A DNA stretch of 64,000 bases from Flammulina velutipes (Eukaryota > Basidiomycota > Agaricomycetes > Agaricales > Physalacriaceae): assembly GCA_011800155.1 (NCBI GenBank), contig CM022372.1, positions 186,001 to 250,000 of the forward strand, given 5' to 3'. Each line of letters opens with the position of its first letter. Within the stretch, counting starts at the first letter, position 1. Below are positions 20,378-32,006 of the stretch, piece after piece. A program made the position numbers and the translations under genes. The notes under the pieces are model-generated. The model saw only the letters and a program-made list of their open reading frames with translations, made no database searches and was not told where the DNA came from.

Positions 20378-23029
20378 ATGGCTCATATTACGAGTTTCCT
20401 GGATATCGAGGCGCAGGGTGATAGTGATAGTGAAGCTGAACTGGAGAACGTGATGGGCGATGACTACAGTGGTAAGCTTGAACGACTATATGTTCTTCAT
20501 CTACTCTTAAATACTCAGCCGCTTCGTGGATGGACGAAAGCTGGTCGAAGACTGAGGTTATGAAGAGTTATCCCTTGGCATCTTCTCCCTCGCGACCAGA
20601 TGCATTTTCTGACGTAGTGCACGTGCTATTTGAGAAGTTCACCTCCCCGGATTGGAAAGATCGCGCCGACTCCGAATCCATTGAAGAAGACGAACTCTCC
20701 TTCACCAAAGATTTGTTTATATCCCTGTTCGTAGCGAACTCTTCGTTTCTGGTCCGATTTCAGTGCCAGGTATTTTTCATGCCAACTATTGATCTTCGCA
20801 CGACTCAACACTGCCTAGATGGGAATGGAACATGTTATAAGTGACAATATCAAGCAAGAAGCTTCGCAATGACACCAAATTGAAGATGTTTGGCCTTCCT
20901 TGGACGCGATTGGTGGAAGCGCCTTCTACGTTCTTAGTCGCTCCTCCAATCTTGATCCATTCGCGCCCTTGATTAAATCCCACCCCACCGTCTACTTCAA
21001 TTCTTATCATGCCATAGTTGACCCTGATGAAAAGCTCGCCGCAATTCGCCAACGACGCCACCTTTCTTTGGCGGGTCGCTGGGTTACTATTCGCGGCGGC
21101 AGGTACCACGGAGACGTAGGCTATGTAGTGCGGGACGCATTGTGGGCCAGTGTTCTGGTGTTACCCCGCATTTCAAGAACGGACAGAGATTCGTGCGTAC
21201 TGTCTAATGGGAGACATACAGCGCGCTTGTTTCCGCGGAATCACAACCCTCGGCCTAAACCGTCGTTACTCGACAGTGCACTCTCTCCAGAAGACTTTCC
21301 TCAGTCAAGGTTTGACGACGATTTGGAAGTTGTGACTTGTAGGGCTCAACGTCTCAGTCGAGCAGTGTCCATACACCCGCGCCACCGACAACTCTTTCTG
21401 GCCTCCACCAATAGACATATCAACCTCCGGACTATTCCATTACCTGCACATTGGACTTTCGATGAAGGAGATCGCATCATGGACATTGCTACGGGCATTG
21501 TCGGGCGTATAATTGGTCGGAATCCACATGTTCTCATTGTCAAATGCGATGAGCAAGTTGAAGAACTGACCATACCTCTTGATAATGTCGTCAAGTTCTT
21601 TGAGGTCGGCGACTATGTCGAGGTTATGTCGCCGGACTCGAACACAGCTAGAGGCTGGGTAATTCGGTGGGATTGGTCAGAACAATCAGACGGCGCGCAG
21701 GTAGACCCAGATACCGCCTCACCCCAAAGGAGACATCATTCAAGAGCTATGGAAGTATTCTGCACATTTCCAGTCGGAGGTTGGATTGGAAGAGAAGTAA
21801 GTGTATGCAGTTAACACATGCATTCCATGATTGACATACTTATCCCCCATAGCCCATTTTAGTAGACAAGAACTCCGGTCGGCTCATAACTGTTGAACAA
21901 GGACCACAACATCATTCGCGCCCTCTCAAGTTGCTATACGGAAGAGCTCAGGAGAGGCTGAGTACATTTTCTCAGCTCAATCCTGAACCTTCGTCTTTGA
22001 CCTTGTACGATACAAGCAAAGTTCCCTGGCTTCATAAGAATGTCGTGGTTACGTCGGGCCTTTACAGAGGTCGCCGGGCCAACATCGTCGATGTTCTTCT
22101 AGATCAAGACAATCAAAGTGGGCTTAGGATTCTGCTGTCGTTGTATGGAAAAGGATTTACAGAGATCGTCGTGAACTACGAGGAAGTTGTGGATGAAAGG
22201 TGCCGTCAAATTGAATTTGAACTTCATCTCTGAATCTCACGTCATGTTCAGTTCCCAATAGCCTCTGCGAGTTTCCAGTCCCCTTACTCACCGCCAGATG
22301 GAAGACGGATTCGGAGGGAATCCAACGTATCTTGGTGTCGAGGTCGCAAAGACATACTTTTGCCGACCTATTCAGCATTCGGTCCCTTCTCTACAGACAC
22401 CCGTCTACTGCCCCACCCAAGATGATTTGTTGGACGCGGGAGTGTGGCGTATTGATGACGAAGATAGACGTGGCCTATCAGACGACTTGGTCGAGCCAAC
22501 TAGAATTCCTCCAGAGCCATGGTGCTTACAACCAGGGTTGCGAGGAATTGACTTCGAAACGATCCCGACCCACACCAGGTCTGCTAGACCCGAAGTCTCC
22601 ATTATACGACAGGTCCTCAATAAGGATGGTCTCGTCGAGTGCCGTCGAGTAACACATACGAATGGTCAAAGAATAGCGGGAAAACGCGCTGTCGATCCTA
22701 ACTCGCTTAGCCCCAGGAATCCAGGGTACAGAGCTGATACATCGAAAAGGTGGTTTGTCTACAAGGGTCCACACCAGGGCATATTTGTGCGGCCCATCCA
22801 AATGCGCTATTCCTTGGCTGGCGAGCTTCAGTGGAAGGCTTTCCAGGTTTATCCACGAGCTGGCATGCCTGATATGTCTACTGATAATCAATTAGTCGTG
22901 GACGACAGCACACTAGTCATCACATCGGATGACAAGTATATCACCGAACTCAACTTGCTCTTCAAGGATATGGTGCGGGGATCTAGACACGGAGGGGCAG
23001 GATACTTCGGTGACTACCAGACAAAGTGA
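20378..23029 (+). CDS. Spt5-like KOW-domain protein, stand-alone, with one premature stop
   Basis: Predicted exons are 20378-20471, 20519-20769, 20819-21796, 21853-22199 and 22279-23029, all with GT-AG borders and consistent phases (807 codons). The ATG product starts MAHITSFLDIEAQGDSDSEA, an acidic N-terminus. An NGN-like stretch (SAFYVLSRSSNLDPF) follows. KOW motifs include LAGRWVTIRGGRYHGDVGYV, FDEGDRIMDIATGIVGRIIG, FEVGDYVEVMSPD and HKNVVVTSGLYRGRRANIVD. Spt5 proteins bind RNA polymerase II and nascent RNA; basidiomycetes carry many divergent stand-alone relatives of unknown role. An in-frame TGA at 20870-20872 (CAA TGA CAC), with homologous-looking sequence continuing behind it, suggests a recent nonsense change, or an intron border chosen wrongly. 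Confidence 0.72.
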
Positions 23030-23318
23030 TAACCAGCATACCTTTTGAAGAATGGTACCATTATTAAATCCCTAGTTTAAGTTCATTCGGATGTGTATAC
23101 CGCCAGGACTGCGACTAAGCAACAACAAATACAGGAACGTGGTCAATTAAAAGACCTCTCCCTCTAAAAATGTAAAATTGATTGCTTGGACTCACGGATG
23201 GCAGTAAAGAGTGGCGTGCGAACACCACAGATCATAAAACTTCGGCCAAACACAGTCAAACACAAAGCGAGTCGCAGCCTCGTGCTTCACCTGCCTTCGT
23301 GCATGCACTCACCCTCCT

Positions 23319-24562
23319 ATGAATCTACTACAAGACCAAATCATTGATCCATTATACTCCACTTATCTTGGATTGTCAGGATTGGCAAGGATTTTTACCC
23401 TAGTTGCATTATGTCTCTGTATCGCACATCACAAAGGTGAGTGTGGTATATTGAACTTCTAGCGCGCGCCTACTAATCAAACTTGAAGGCCTAATATACC
23501 TGCCAGTTTTGGAGAAATTCAGATCAGTGTAAGTGCTTTCTTACTTTTTCGTCCCGCCGCCAATCATGCCGTCAGCATCTCACCGGCCTGGAGTCAATAT
23601 TTATCACAGCTCGAAGGTGAGTTATCGTAGGATTTCCCCCCTCTTTATATTCTCTTGCCTCTTACGCTAGCCATCTATGTTATCTTCCAAGCTCGAGCGA
23701 GAGGTTTGGAATTGCCATGGACGGCCCTCAAAACCAGGTGCTACACTCATTCACAGACGACCGAAGCGGGTATATGTTCCAACATCCTGGCCAATCGTTT
23801 ATATAACAATCCTTTAGAGATCAACCTCGTTCCCTCCGAAACCCTCACTGACGACAGTAGGTGTTCAAACCTTTTTTCTTAAATCTCTAACAATTCCTAG
23901 ACCATATAACTCAAATTCGTATGCTGTTGGCCCCGCTCAAAGAGGAAGTGGAAGACCTTTTATTCAAGAGCATATACGAGTATCTCCAGCCCAGACTTGC
24001 GGCCATGTCTGTCTCAGAAGCATCCTGGTCAATTCAGGCCGCACGCGGGATGATTACGCGGGACGTAGCAGACACATTCACGGAGGCGCTAGATAAGTTA
24101 TCAACTCGGTGGGAAACTCCGCTAGCCAATGCTGAAGACGAAGTTCGTATCATTCGGAACTGGATAGAAGCCGTCTTGAGGCTGAAGTTGAAGGAATTTG
24201 TGGCAGCGTTACCTATGCCAATCCAGGAAACTAAGTATAGTAAGTCCACTTGTACTTTTGCATTCAATATCAAAGCTCACTACTAGATGCTACCCATGAT
24301 GGTGTCCAATCGTTGATGCAGCAGGTGTCATCCAAAACGAGACATACCTTGGAGAATCTATCGCCTGTTTCCGGAGGTGTGTTACTGTCATGACTTGTAT
24401 TCTCCCTGGTAATGTTTGCCCACAGTCCATCAATCGTTGGATACAGTGGTCATGGACGACCATGAAGAAGTCACTCAGTGTTCCACAGATGACAATTCTG
24501 GCATCCAAGACAGGAATTCGCAGGATCTTTCCCCGTGGAAACAGGAAACCGGTAATTTCTGA
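23319..24562 (+). CDS. Seven-exon unknown protein with N-terminal membrane segment (316 aa)
   Basis: Exons 23319-23436, 23489-23528, 23576-23616, 23671-23856, 23901-24239, 24287-24376 and 24426-24562 join in phase into 317 codons, starting at an ATG 290 bp after the KOW gene and ending at TGA. Introns are 44-60 bp. Residues 17-36 (LSGLARIFTLVALCLCIAHH) form one hydrophobic helix near the N-terminus. The middle is helical and charged (LAPLKEEVEDLLFKSIYEYL, RWETPLANAEDEVRIIRNW), and the C-terminus is acidic and Ser-rich. The many short exons agreeing in phase make this a strong gene call even though I recognise no family. Probably a membrane-anchored protein with a soluble helical domain. Confidence 0.72.
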
Positions 24563-26060
24563 CACACTGGAAGACGGGTTAAACCAGGAGGGTCCGTATA
24601 CATGAGTACCGCATGGCCTTACACTCTCGTTGCACGTACTTTGAATCAACATGCCACGCCACCAATCCCCCCCAACGCCCAGCCTCTCTGTATTAGTCAA
24701 TGACGCAATATCTTTTTACCTTCGTAGCTTAAGACTTATGAGACTTATCAAGAAGTTGAATATACACCGAGGGACACCGAGGGCTGCCGTGATCTCTCAA
24801 ATGTCTATATTGGTTTCGAGTACGTAGATTCTCATAATTGGCCTATGCCACGCATGACATAGCTCGCGCATTTCGAGGGAGAATCGTCGAGCAAAGGTGA
24901 GGAAAATTTAAGAAAATTTCCGAGAGGAAACCTTTTAGGACCTCCCTGTCCTGCCATGAGCATGCTGTGACCTTTTTTCATCTGGTTCCCAGCAGTATAT
25001 GGGGAGTAGCGATGGCACGCGATGGAAAGGATCCCTGGCTTGGTACAGACTTCGAGGTGTGTGGTTCAATCTAGGCCTGGTGATGCATATGGTGTGCGGT
25101 GGGAACAATGCCGGCCCCAATCACTGTTATCGATTGATATTTCTCCTCCATTCACTCCCTTACCAGGACCATCTCTTTTCACCATCGCGTATCCCCGCCG
25201 CAGAGACGAACTTCGCAATGGTAATGGTGGAAGGGCAATCGACAATCCACGCCCTTGCAACCCTTCAAGTGCGCCTCATATTGCTCTCAATTCTGATGAA
25301 TCCTAATCCCCCGCCAAGATCGCCGTGGATGGCTTCAATCCAACGGCAGACCTTCAACATCGCCTCTCGTACGTGATTGAACTAGAAATTTCTCCCTCAA
25401 GCAATCAGAACGAGTTGGACTTGCGTCCCGGGGGCATCCAACTCATATGCTTCCTTCCCACAAGAAATCTGGGATTGTAAGTTCAGACTTCTTATATAAA
25501 CGTCTTCGTGCGATTAAACGAAGTACAGCGCAGGAGATGTGCATGGCTCCCTATCAGACCAGCCACTTGACGGTCTCCGTCTAGAATACTAGGGAGACCC
25601 AGTCCGGAGCTTATCACGACGCTCATGCCTTCAAGTCTGAATAGAGTGGCGGAGCGGTAAATTAGGCAACGTCAAATAGAGCTATGTTCTACTTGATTGG
25701 AGAGTCCTCATCATATGCTGCACATTCTACACCGACAGACACTAATTGAATACATCGTGTTATACATCTGGAGTCTGGCAGGTATGTACTTTTGCCACTA
25801 GAACGGCACCAAATTTCGAGGCAACACCATTTGAATGTCACTTCACCAGTGGTGGCAAAGTATTTCAAAGGTCACCGATTTCCGGCGCAAAAAGGCTCTA
25901 GTACAGTATTGTCTACACTGACATGTATGTAAGTTGTAACTTTTACTTATACGTGTTTGCCTCCCACGCGCGCGCACGTGAGCTCTGGGCTATGGCTCGG
26001 GCTGCAACAGCCGGCCCCGTCTGACATACGTCTGACGTCTCTAAATCGAGCACCACCATC
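24563..26060. other. Coding-like fragments, no complete gene
   Basis: A plus-strand frame at 25022-25303 (VQTSRCVVQSRPGDAYGVRW, ISPPFTPLPGPSLF) meets a TAA and then continues in the same frame as VDGFNPTADLQHRLSYVIEL to ICFLPTRNLGL at a GTAAGT donor (25479). This is probably a decayed gene. The remainder (25500-26060) shows no coding signal. Confidence 0.35.
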
Positions 26061-28353
26061 ATGGCATCAACTCAAGGCATCCTGAGTCTGAGTACGCGAC
26101 ATTATTCGTCTTTCTATGACGTCGTTTCTTCGACAAACATCACGAAAGATGATATTCTTCGACGAAATGGAGAAAGCCAGGCCCAATGGAAGGCGCGACT
26201 TGATATCCAGTTCACGTTTGCGAACGACGTACAATGGGAGGCTCTGAGGATCAAAGACAACGAAGAGAAAAGAGGGGCTTTGAAACGGATCCAAGGAATC
26301 ATAAATAACAACAGAAGACGAGCGAAAAGAAAGGCGGAGGAAACGGTTAAGCCAGAAGAGTGCGAGCATTCCTTGTCCTCGTATACCATTCATGACTTAC
26401 AGTTCGAGTATATAGGAAGAAACAGAAGTTTTCAACCTCGCCAGCTCTCGAAGATGGAGGTTCATATGACGAAACTCACTTCATCGACGCTTCATATCCT
26501 CACTTCGTCGACGCTTCATATCCTTGCTTCGTCGACGCGTCAAATCCTCGCTTTGTCGACGCGTCGTATCCTCGCTTTGTCGACGCGTCGTATCCTCCCT
26601 TCTTGACTGGAAATGGCTCAGGCGCCCTCCATGACTTTGCAACGGAGTGTCGGGGGTCATTCATGGAAGCGGCGTCCAAAACGATCGAATGACGGGGTAC
26701 CAATGGTACCAATGTACTTACCTGTGCACCGACGGTGCTGGATGCCGAGGGCGCGAATTTGCTAGAGACAGTTCGACTCCCCTTTGGATTGATGACTTGC
26801 CTCCTGAAAATTTCAGCTATTTAGGAAGCGGTCTATCTCTCGAAGGTAGCAGAAAAATACGGGTTAGTTGAGAGCAACACGGAGGACATCATCTTCCTCC
26901 ATCCTCCTCACACAGGTTTCAAAAACCTCCACCTCACTTTACGAGATGCTGTCGCGAGAAACAAAGTCGTGGTCATCCGCCAGGCCGCAGACCCTCTTAT
27001 CGCAACGGCGCGAGGCATTGATGCCAATTTTCTGCAGGCATTTGGTTTTCCCCACTCTCGCGCAGTTGAAATCCACGGTTAATAATCCTCGAACTTCACC
27101 CTTGACTATACTGACAATTCTTAGATTCCGTGAAAAAGATACCTACCCTGATATTCAACACAAATGATGAGGAAGAGGGAGAGGGAGGGTGGGAAGAGGC
27201 AATGAGCATTCCCCCAGACGTAGCGCTTCCTTCCACCATCGAAACCTTTCTAAAAAACCTGGAAAATCCGAAATGTCTCCAATTTATCCTTGATTTGCCA
27301 TGCTCCTATGCCAACCTACCCTTGGATTCATGGTATGTGATAATACTTTCGTTGAGGGTGATCAATAATTCTTGTCAGGATTTTGGACGATGTCTACAAA
27401 GCCTACGACAACACTCCGCAATTCAAGGTATCTCAAAACTGGCACGACAAGGGATGGGCACTACTCTATCACGCTGGGACCTTTACGCCGTGGCATCACG
27501 ATGCCGATGGGAAAGCAACACTCATCTTCGGCGAGCGAGGCGCCAAAATGTGGAGCTACTTTCACCCATTCACCCACTTGGCGAAAGGTGTAGCCTCAAG
27601 TGCTATGGAAGAGGTCTGCAGACGACCATTTCGCCTTCCATCTGAGGAGATGGGAAGGGTATCAACAATCTTGATCCTTCCTGGAGACCTCGTGTGAGCT
27701 CCAAGCTGCATTTTTATATCTATATTCACTGTATTTTAGCATTCAACCACCAGGAATCGTTCATCAAGTCTACACGCCAATACCCAGTTTCTTCCGTGGA
27801 TCATCCTTTTGGATCTTTGAGAGTTTGCATCTCAGTGAGATGTCGAGAAGGATTGATGCACAGTCTGGTCACTTCACCACAAACGTGGAGCATAAGGATG
27901 CTGATGTCCTTGCATCCATGTATTCTCTCGTCCTGTATCTTGCATTGGATGTCAACGGTATGTATCGTTTCACCACATATCGCAATTCTCACCCTCCAGA
28001 CAGTTCGCTATCGAAGACCGCTGCTGGCACTCTTCACCATGATTCTCTCGTTCCTTGACTACGTCAAAATTCACCCACCACACGAGAAGGAGCTACCCAA
28101 AACCAAGAAGAGTCTTTTGCGAGTCTCATATCGAGCAGTAGTGGTAGGAGTCATTCGAGAAGTATGCAAGAACTCCTTGTTCCTCCCTGTTGGGAGCACT
28201 GAAGAGGAACTCATGGGTGTGGTCCAGAAGGCACTCGATACCTGTCCCCGTTGGGCGTCCATAGGGGAAGAGCTACTGTTGGATTCTAAGTCATTGATTG
28301 AACAATTCCCCAAGTTTTATACCAGAACAGAGAAAGAGGAATCAGTATCCTAG
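26061..28353 (+). CDS. JmjC-domain protein (histone-demethylase-like dioxygenase fold)
   Basis: The catalytic half is clear: exons 26825-27077, 27125-27332, 27379-27693 and 27740-27957 join in phase from EAVYLSKVAEKYGLVE through VVVIRQAADPL, WALLYHAGTFTPWHHDADGK, LILPGDLV and IQPPGIVHQVYTPIPSFFRG. The iron ligands are H and D of WHHDAD (HxD) and H of GIVHQV, as in JmjC 2-oxoglutarate enzymes. The N-terminal part starts at ATG 26061 (MASTQGILSLSTRHYSS) and includes a basic stretch and five octapeptide repeats. Its junction to the catalytic exons (26600-26824, with a Cys-containing CTYLCTDGAGC stretch) is not resolved. The last exon from 28000 stops at 28058 by simple splicing, but another frame is open to TAG 28351-28353 (LLALFTMILSFLDYVK), so a one-base shift is possible. 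Confidence 0.68.
26480..26599 (+). repeat. Five 24-bp repeats encoding an octapeptide
   Basis: Units start at 26480, 26504, 26528, 26552 and 26576 (consensus TTYGTCGACGCKTCRTATCC plus four bases). In one frame they encode F-(V/I)-D-A-S-(Y/N)-P-x. The frame of the preceding exon reads them differently, so either an unseen intron or a one-base shift lies near 26440-26475. The unit contains SalI-like GTCGAC. Confidence 0.85.
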
Positions 28354-28811
28354 GCTGTATTTTCAGGAGCATATATATATCATGGTCTTTTGACACTTAC
28401 ATTGAAAAGTCCGTATCATCAAAACATATCACGCAAGAGTACAAGTCAAATCTGTTCGTCTAAGCCTGCATTACAGTAACTAAGGGCCGGCTGACTAGCT
28501 CACGCACAACACTGACATGTTCGCAGGCGACGCCGAACTGGGAATCCGCCATATCTCACCTAATTCCCTTCCCTCATCGATGATGATGATGATAATGATT
28601 GTCGCCACAACCTCCTGATGATCTTCGTGACTGTGCATATCACTGTCTACAATGATTGCCCCTACTGTATGCATCGTTCCAGTACGAGACACATCCGCAC
28701 GCTTTGTCAAAGGTCGTTTGTTTGGCACTCGTCTGAGCTTGAACTTGCGTCCGAGTTGGGAACTGCGCCACACCTTTTAGACGAAGTGGAAAGTACTAGC
28801 ACGACCTTCAT
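28354..28811. other. No gene recognised
   Basis: Contains a GATGATGATGATGATAATG microsatellite near 28577-28597. A 92-codon minus-strand frame (28773-28495) crosses the microsatellite and looks spurious. Confidence 0.5.
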
Positions 28812-29045
28812 TTAGTTTTGGCGGATGGCGGAACGTTCTTTCGTGTCCTTCTTTTCTTTCTGTAGAGGCGTTAGATAAATGTATTCAAGCCTTAGCTGGA
28901 CCCTGGTACATACCTTACGAGCAACATCTTTCTGCTCGTTCAACAATGCAGCGTCTTCGCGTTTCTGGTCTAAGAGAGCAGCAATCGATGCTGGGTGTCT
29001 ACTTCTTTGTGATGCTACTGTCCACCAGCGTCTTCGATGGATCAT
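28812..29045 (-). CDS. Small basic protein or 3' exons of a minus-strand gene
   Basis: An ATG at 29045-29043 opens a 132-nt exon (MIHRRRWWTVASQRSRHPAS ... NEQKDVARK) ending at 28914. A GTATGT...CTACAG intron (28913-28860) joins in phase to KEKKDTKERSAIRQN and TAA at 28814-28812 (59 aa). The product is basic and probably helical. A second possible exon upstream (29200-29115, GRKLADEAMRKK followed by GTGCAG) suggests this is the tail of a longer gene. No family recognised. Confidence 0.35.
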   Translation of the reverse strand: MIHRRRWWTVASQRSRHPASIAALLDQKREDAALLNEQKDVARKVCTRVQLRLEYIYLTPLQKEKKDTKERSAIRQN

Positions 29046-29189
29046 GTTGTATTGTTAATATGAATTAAGAGGAGAGCAGGAAAGCTGAGATGTACAGTGT
29101 GAAAGTCCAAGAGAGACTGCACCTTTTTACGCATGGCCTCGTCAGCCAGTTTCCTTCCTCTTGGACCTTGAGACGAACAATAAAACCTG

Positions 29190-30130
29190 ATCTCTGAATC
29201 TCGAGATATGTACCGCTCAGACACCCCTCAAGAGAATCAGATACCCCGGGATCTCGAGACTTTGAGTTATTAATGTAGCCAGAATATGCCACATGATATA
29301 CATTTATTGCTGTATAATTACTACCATGAGAAGCACCGGGTCTAAATAACCAAACCTCCTTCAATCACTCGGGGGCAAAAGCTCGAGCATTGTCCCGAAC
29401 TCGAGGCTATTCTCGAGACTATGCTCGAGACGACCTTTGAGACATTCTCGATACAGAGTATTGCCACCACTCAACGGGCCCCTCAACTGACGCCACTCAC
29501 CCGAATCATGGAGTCATCTTCACTTCCATCCAAACACTTCGCCGAGGGAAGGTGTCTTATTCGAGTGGGAAGGTCAAGTGGCTGCGATGGAAGTAAAAGG
29601 AAAGAGGCAAAGGCCGGTGTACGACTTCGGATCGATTGTTTTATAGCGACAAATGTTGTACTTACCGGCACATCCGGCTTAACATTCAGCCACTCACTCT
29701 TTTATTATGGGACCTCCCCGACGAAAACTTAGTGCTAAGGTAGCCACACAAATAGGGAGATTTCACAGTACATAGCTAACGAAATGGGGGCGTTGACGTG
29801 AGCTGAGGTAGGTAGGTGATGACGGTCTGTGTGGCGCATGGTGGTACTCTGTCCCGAGACAATGCAGGATTTTTGGTCAGGATTGTCTCGAGTAGCTGAT
29901 GGAGAGCTGTCTCGAGCATTGACCCGAACATTGTTTCGGGATAGTAGACTGGCGATTTTTTTGAGTAGAGCCTCGAGTTGTACACGACATAGTAGGTATA
30001 TAGTGAGGAATTAATATTATTAGTGCATTTGATGCTATATACTGCCTACTATAAAACCAGACGCTGGGGTATCCGAGTCTCGAGACAGTCTCGAGAGGGG
30101 GTCTGAACGGCCCATATCTCGAGACTTGGA
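29190..30130. repeat. Region rich in CTCGAG palindromes
   Basis: CTCGAG, usually within TCTCGAGAC, recurs about fourteen times in 0.95 kb, for example at 29202, 29253, 29383, 29412, 29424, 29889, 29911, 29973, 30073, 30089 and 30119, along with looser CCGAAC and CGGGA neighbours. No gene is convincing. The spacing is irregular, so this is not a tandem repeat. It could be relics of a palindrome-rich element or a cluster of binding sites. Confidence 0.5.
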
Positions 30131-30650
30131 GATCTGGTTCTTGACGAACACGGCCCCAAGACTCGCCCTTCTCGGAACCATGTTTTTCGCTGTATGGAAT
30201 TGAAGGCTAGTGTAGCATTGGGTAGGGTCCGAAGTTCCTTGGCCGTAAGCTTGCTACAACGCTGGAGAGGTAAGTGTGGTGGGCGTGGCTGACGCGGTGG
30301 GGGTGAGTCACCCACGATTGTTGATGTCCTGTATGGTGAATATTCGTGGGGTCTGGGTCGGTCCCAAGGCTGGCCCGAGAGGAGCATGCCGGAATTTGAC
30401 GAGAGTGCAGCTTTGGAATCGGACGGCGTAGCTGTAGACTCTAAGGCAGTATGAGCAGGGGGTAGGGCAGAATATGGGGTAGGTATATCATTGGTAGAAG
30501 CAGGAGGAGTTAGAGCGAAGAAGGCTGGGTCATTGAGGTCTTCACTGGGACCAATGTCAAACGCGTCCGTTCGATCGATTGTAGCGGAGGAAGCAAATCT
30601 TTGGTAAAGTTTTGAGACATGATGGATGGGATATTGGAGGATGACATGCC
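30049..30650 (-). CDS. Pro/Ser-rich hypothetical protein fragment
   Basis: The minus-strand frame reads HHVSKLYQRFASSATIDRTD, AFDIGPSEDLNDPAFFALTP, PPHLPLQRCSKLTAKELRTL and runs to the stop at 30049. It is open for about 200 codons and rich in Pro, Ser and Thr. No start codon is evident, so it would be a downstream exon. It overlaps the CTCGAG-rich region at its 3' end. No domain recognised. Confidence 0.3.
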
Positions 30651-31292
30651 CAACACTCGAGCAACCTGTATACTACCCTCCATCGTCAAATTATGCATCC
30701 AGTCGAACCCAACATATCGGTATAATTTCCTGCATACCTTAGAATCTACTCTACGGTGAACATAATTATGTACTTCTTTCATAAGCTCCGTCTACCTCTG
30801 AGTACATTTTCTTCTCTCTGTATGTCCTTTCGACATTTATACTAGCGAAGGCTCTCTCATAAAAAGGCTACGTTGAATCTACAGGTAATCTACTCATCAG
30901 TGGTTCGTACACATAATTTGTTCAGCTACATGAAAGCACAACGCCTGCCGAAGTTGATAGATTTATGTGCCAACTTTTATTTCGCTGAGGTTGATAGTAT
31001 AAAACTCGTCTGAACACCCCAGAGAATAGAGATGCCAACGTAGGACCTAACGCATGGCGCGCCCCCATATGCGGCACCACGACAAGTTGTCCTCGAAAAG
31101 GAAAGCCCCTGGCGAGGACTTTACGCATTTCTCCGACGGCAGCCCCTGGAATAAGTTATCTGGATAGCGCTGGAGCCTGGAGCCTGGAGCCTGGATAGCC
31201 CGGACGGCGGAGACGACAGGTTCCACGTGGGGAATCTCCACATCAGTGGCTGTGCGGTCGATCGGGACCGCTTGCGTTTGCCTTCCACCACC
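30651..31292. other. No gene recognised
   Basis: Includes a triple GGAGCCTGGA (GAGCCTGGAGCCTGGAGCC) near 31170-31195. The last 60 bp precede the ATG of the next gene and would hold its promoter and leader. Confidence 0.45.
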
Positions 31293-32006
31293 ATGGTGAA
31301 ATATGAATTCGATCTCGAAGGACCACTCGTTCTACAACACATCGCAGGCAACTCTGCATCCGGTACCTTTCCCCCTTCATGGGTCAGGCGTCGATCAAAA
31401 TCTACTCGTAATCCCACCTCCGACTTCATGTGCTGTCTCCATACGCCATTCACGCCTCTCGAGTTGGAGACCATGAAGGCGGCAAAAAAACTATACACTA
31501 AGGCTGAGTCGCGCTACGACGATGAGACCTATTTTATTTTCTGGAACAAATTTTTTGGACCTCTTGATGAACGAAAAAAAAAAGTGCGTGATTACTACTC
31601 TCTGAGTCCGCCCACTGTTTGTTTTACACAACCGTGGGTAGGCCATATCATACCGATTGGAGCACAATGATTTCCTTACTGCAGCCAGAACCGATATTAC
31701 ACCCCCAACCTCTCTTGTGCCTAAGGCAGACAACATTGGGAAACAACTCGGAAACGACGATGAATGGCTTGCAGCCGCCAAACTCCAGACGTACGACTTT
31801 ATCAACGAGCTTCTCCTCAGGCTATACCCTCTGTCAAGCACGTATGTTTCTTTCTTCATATTCAAGTAACACAAATACCAATCTTGTGCAGGTCTCTGGA
31901 CTATCCTTGGGTCACTCGCTCAAGAGAGTTTGCAGCATCAGTTTGTATGGCGAAATCCTTATTGAAGACTGAGTATGTATACGGCGGCGGCGAAGACGAC
32001 GATTAG
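31293..32006 (+). CDS. Three-exon hypothetical protein (194 aa)
   Basis: Exons 31293-31583, 31663-31841 and 31892-32006 join in phase from ATG (MVKYEFDLEGPLVLQHIAGN) to TAG. Borders are AAA/GTGCGT...TTGGAG, AC/GTATGT...TGTGCAG. The middle exon reads DFLTAARTDITPPTSLVPKA and YDFINELLLRLYPLSS. The end is Gly/Asp-rich (YGGGEDDD). No signal peptide or membrane segment is visible, so it is probably cytosolic or nuclear. I recognise no family. The consistent splicing argues for a real gene. The eight-A run at the end of exon 1 is a possible slippage point. Confidence 0.6.
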
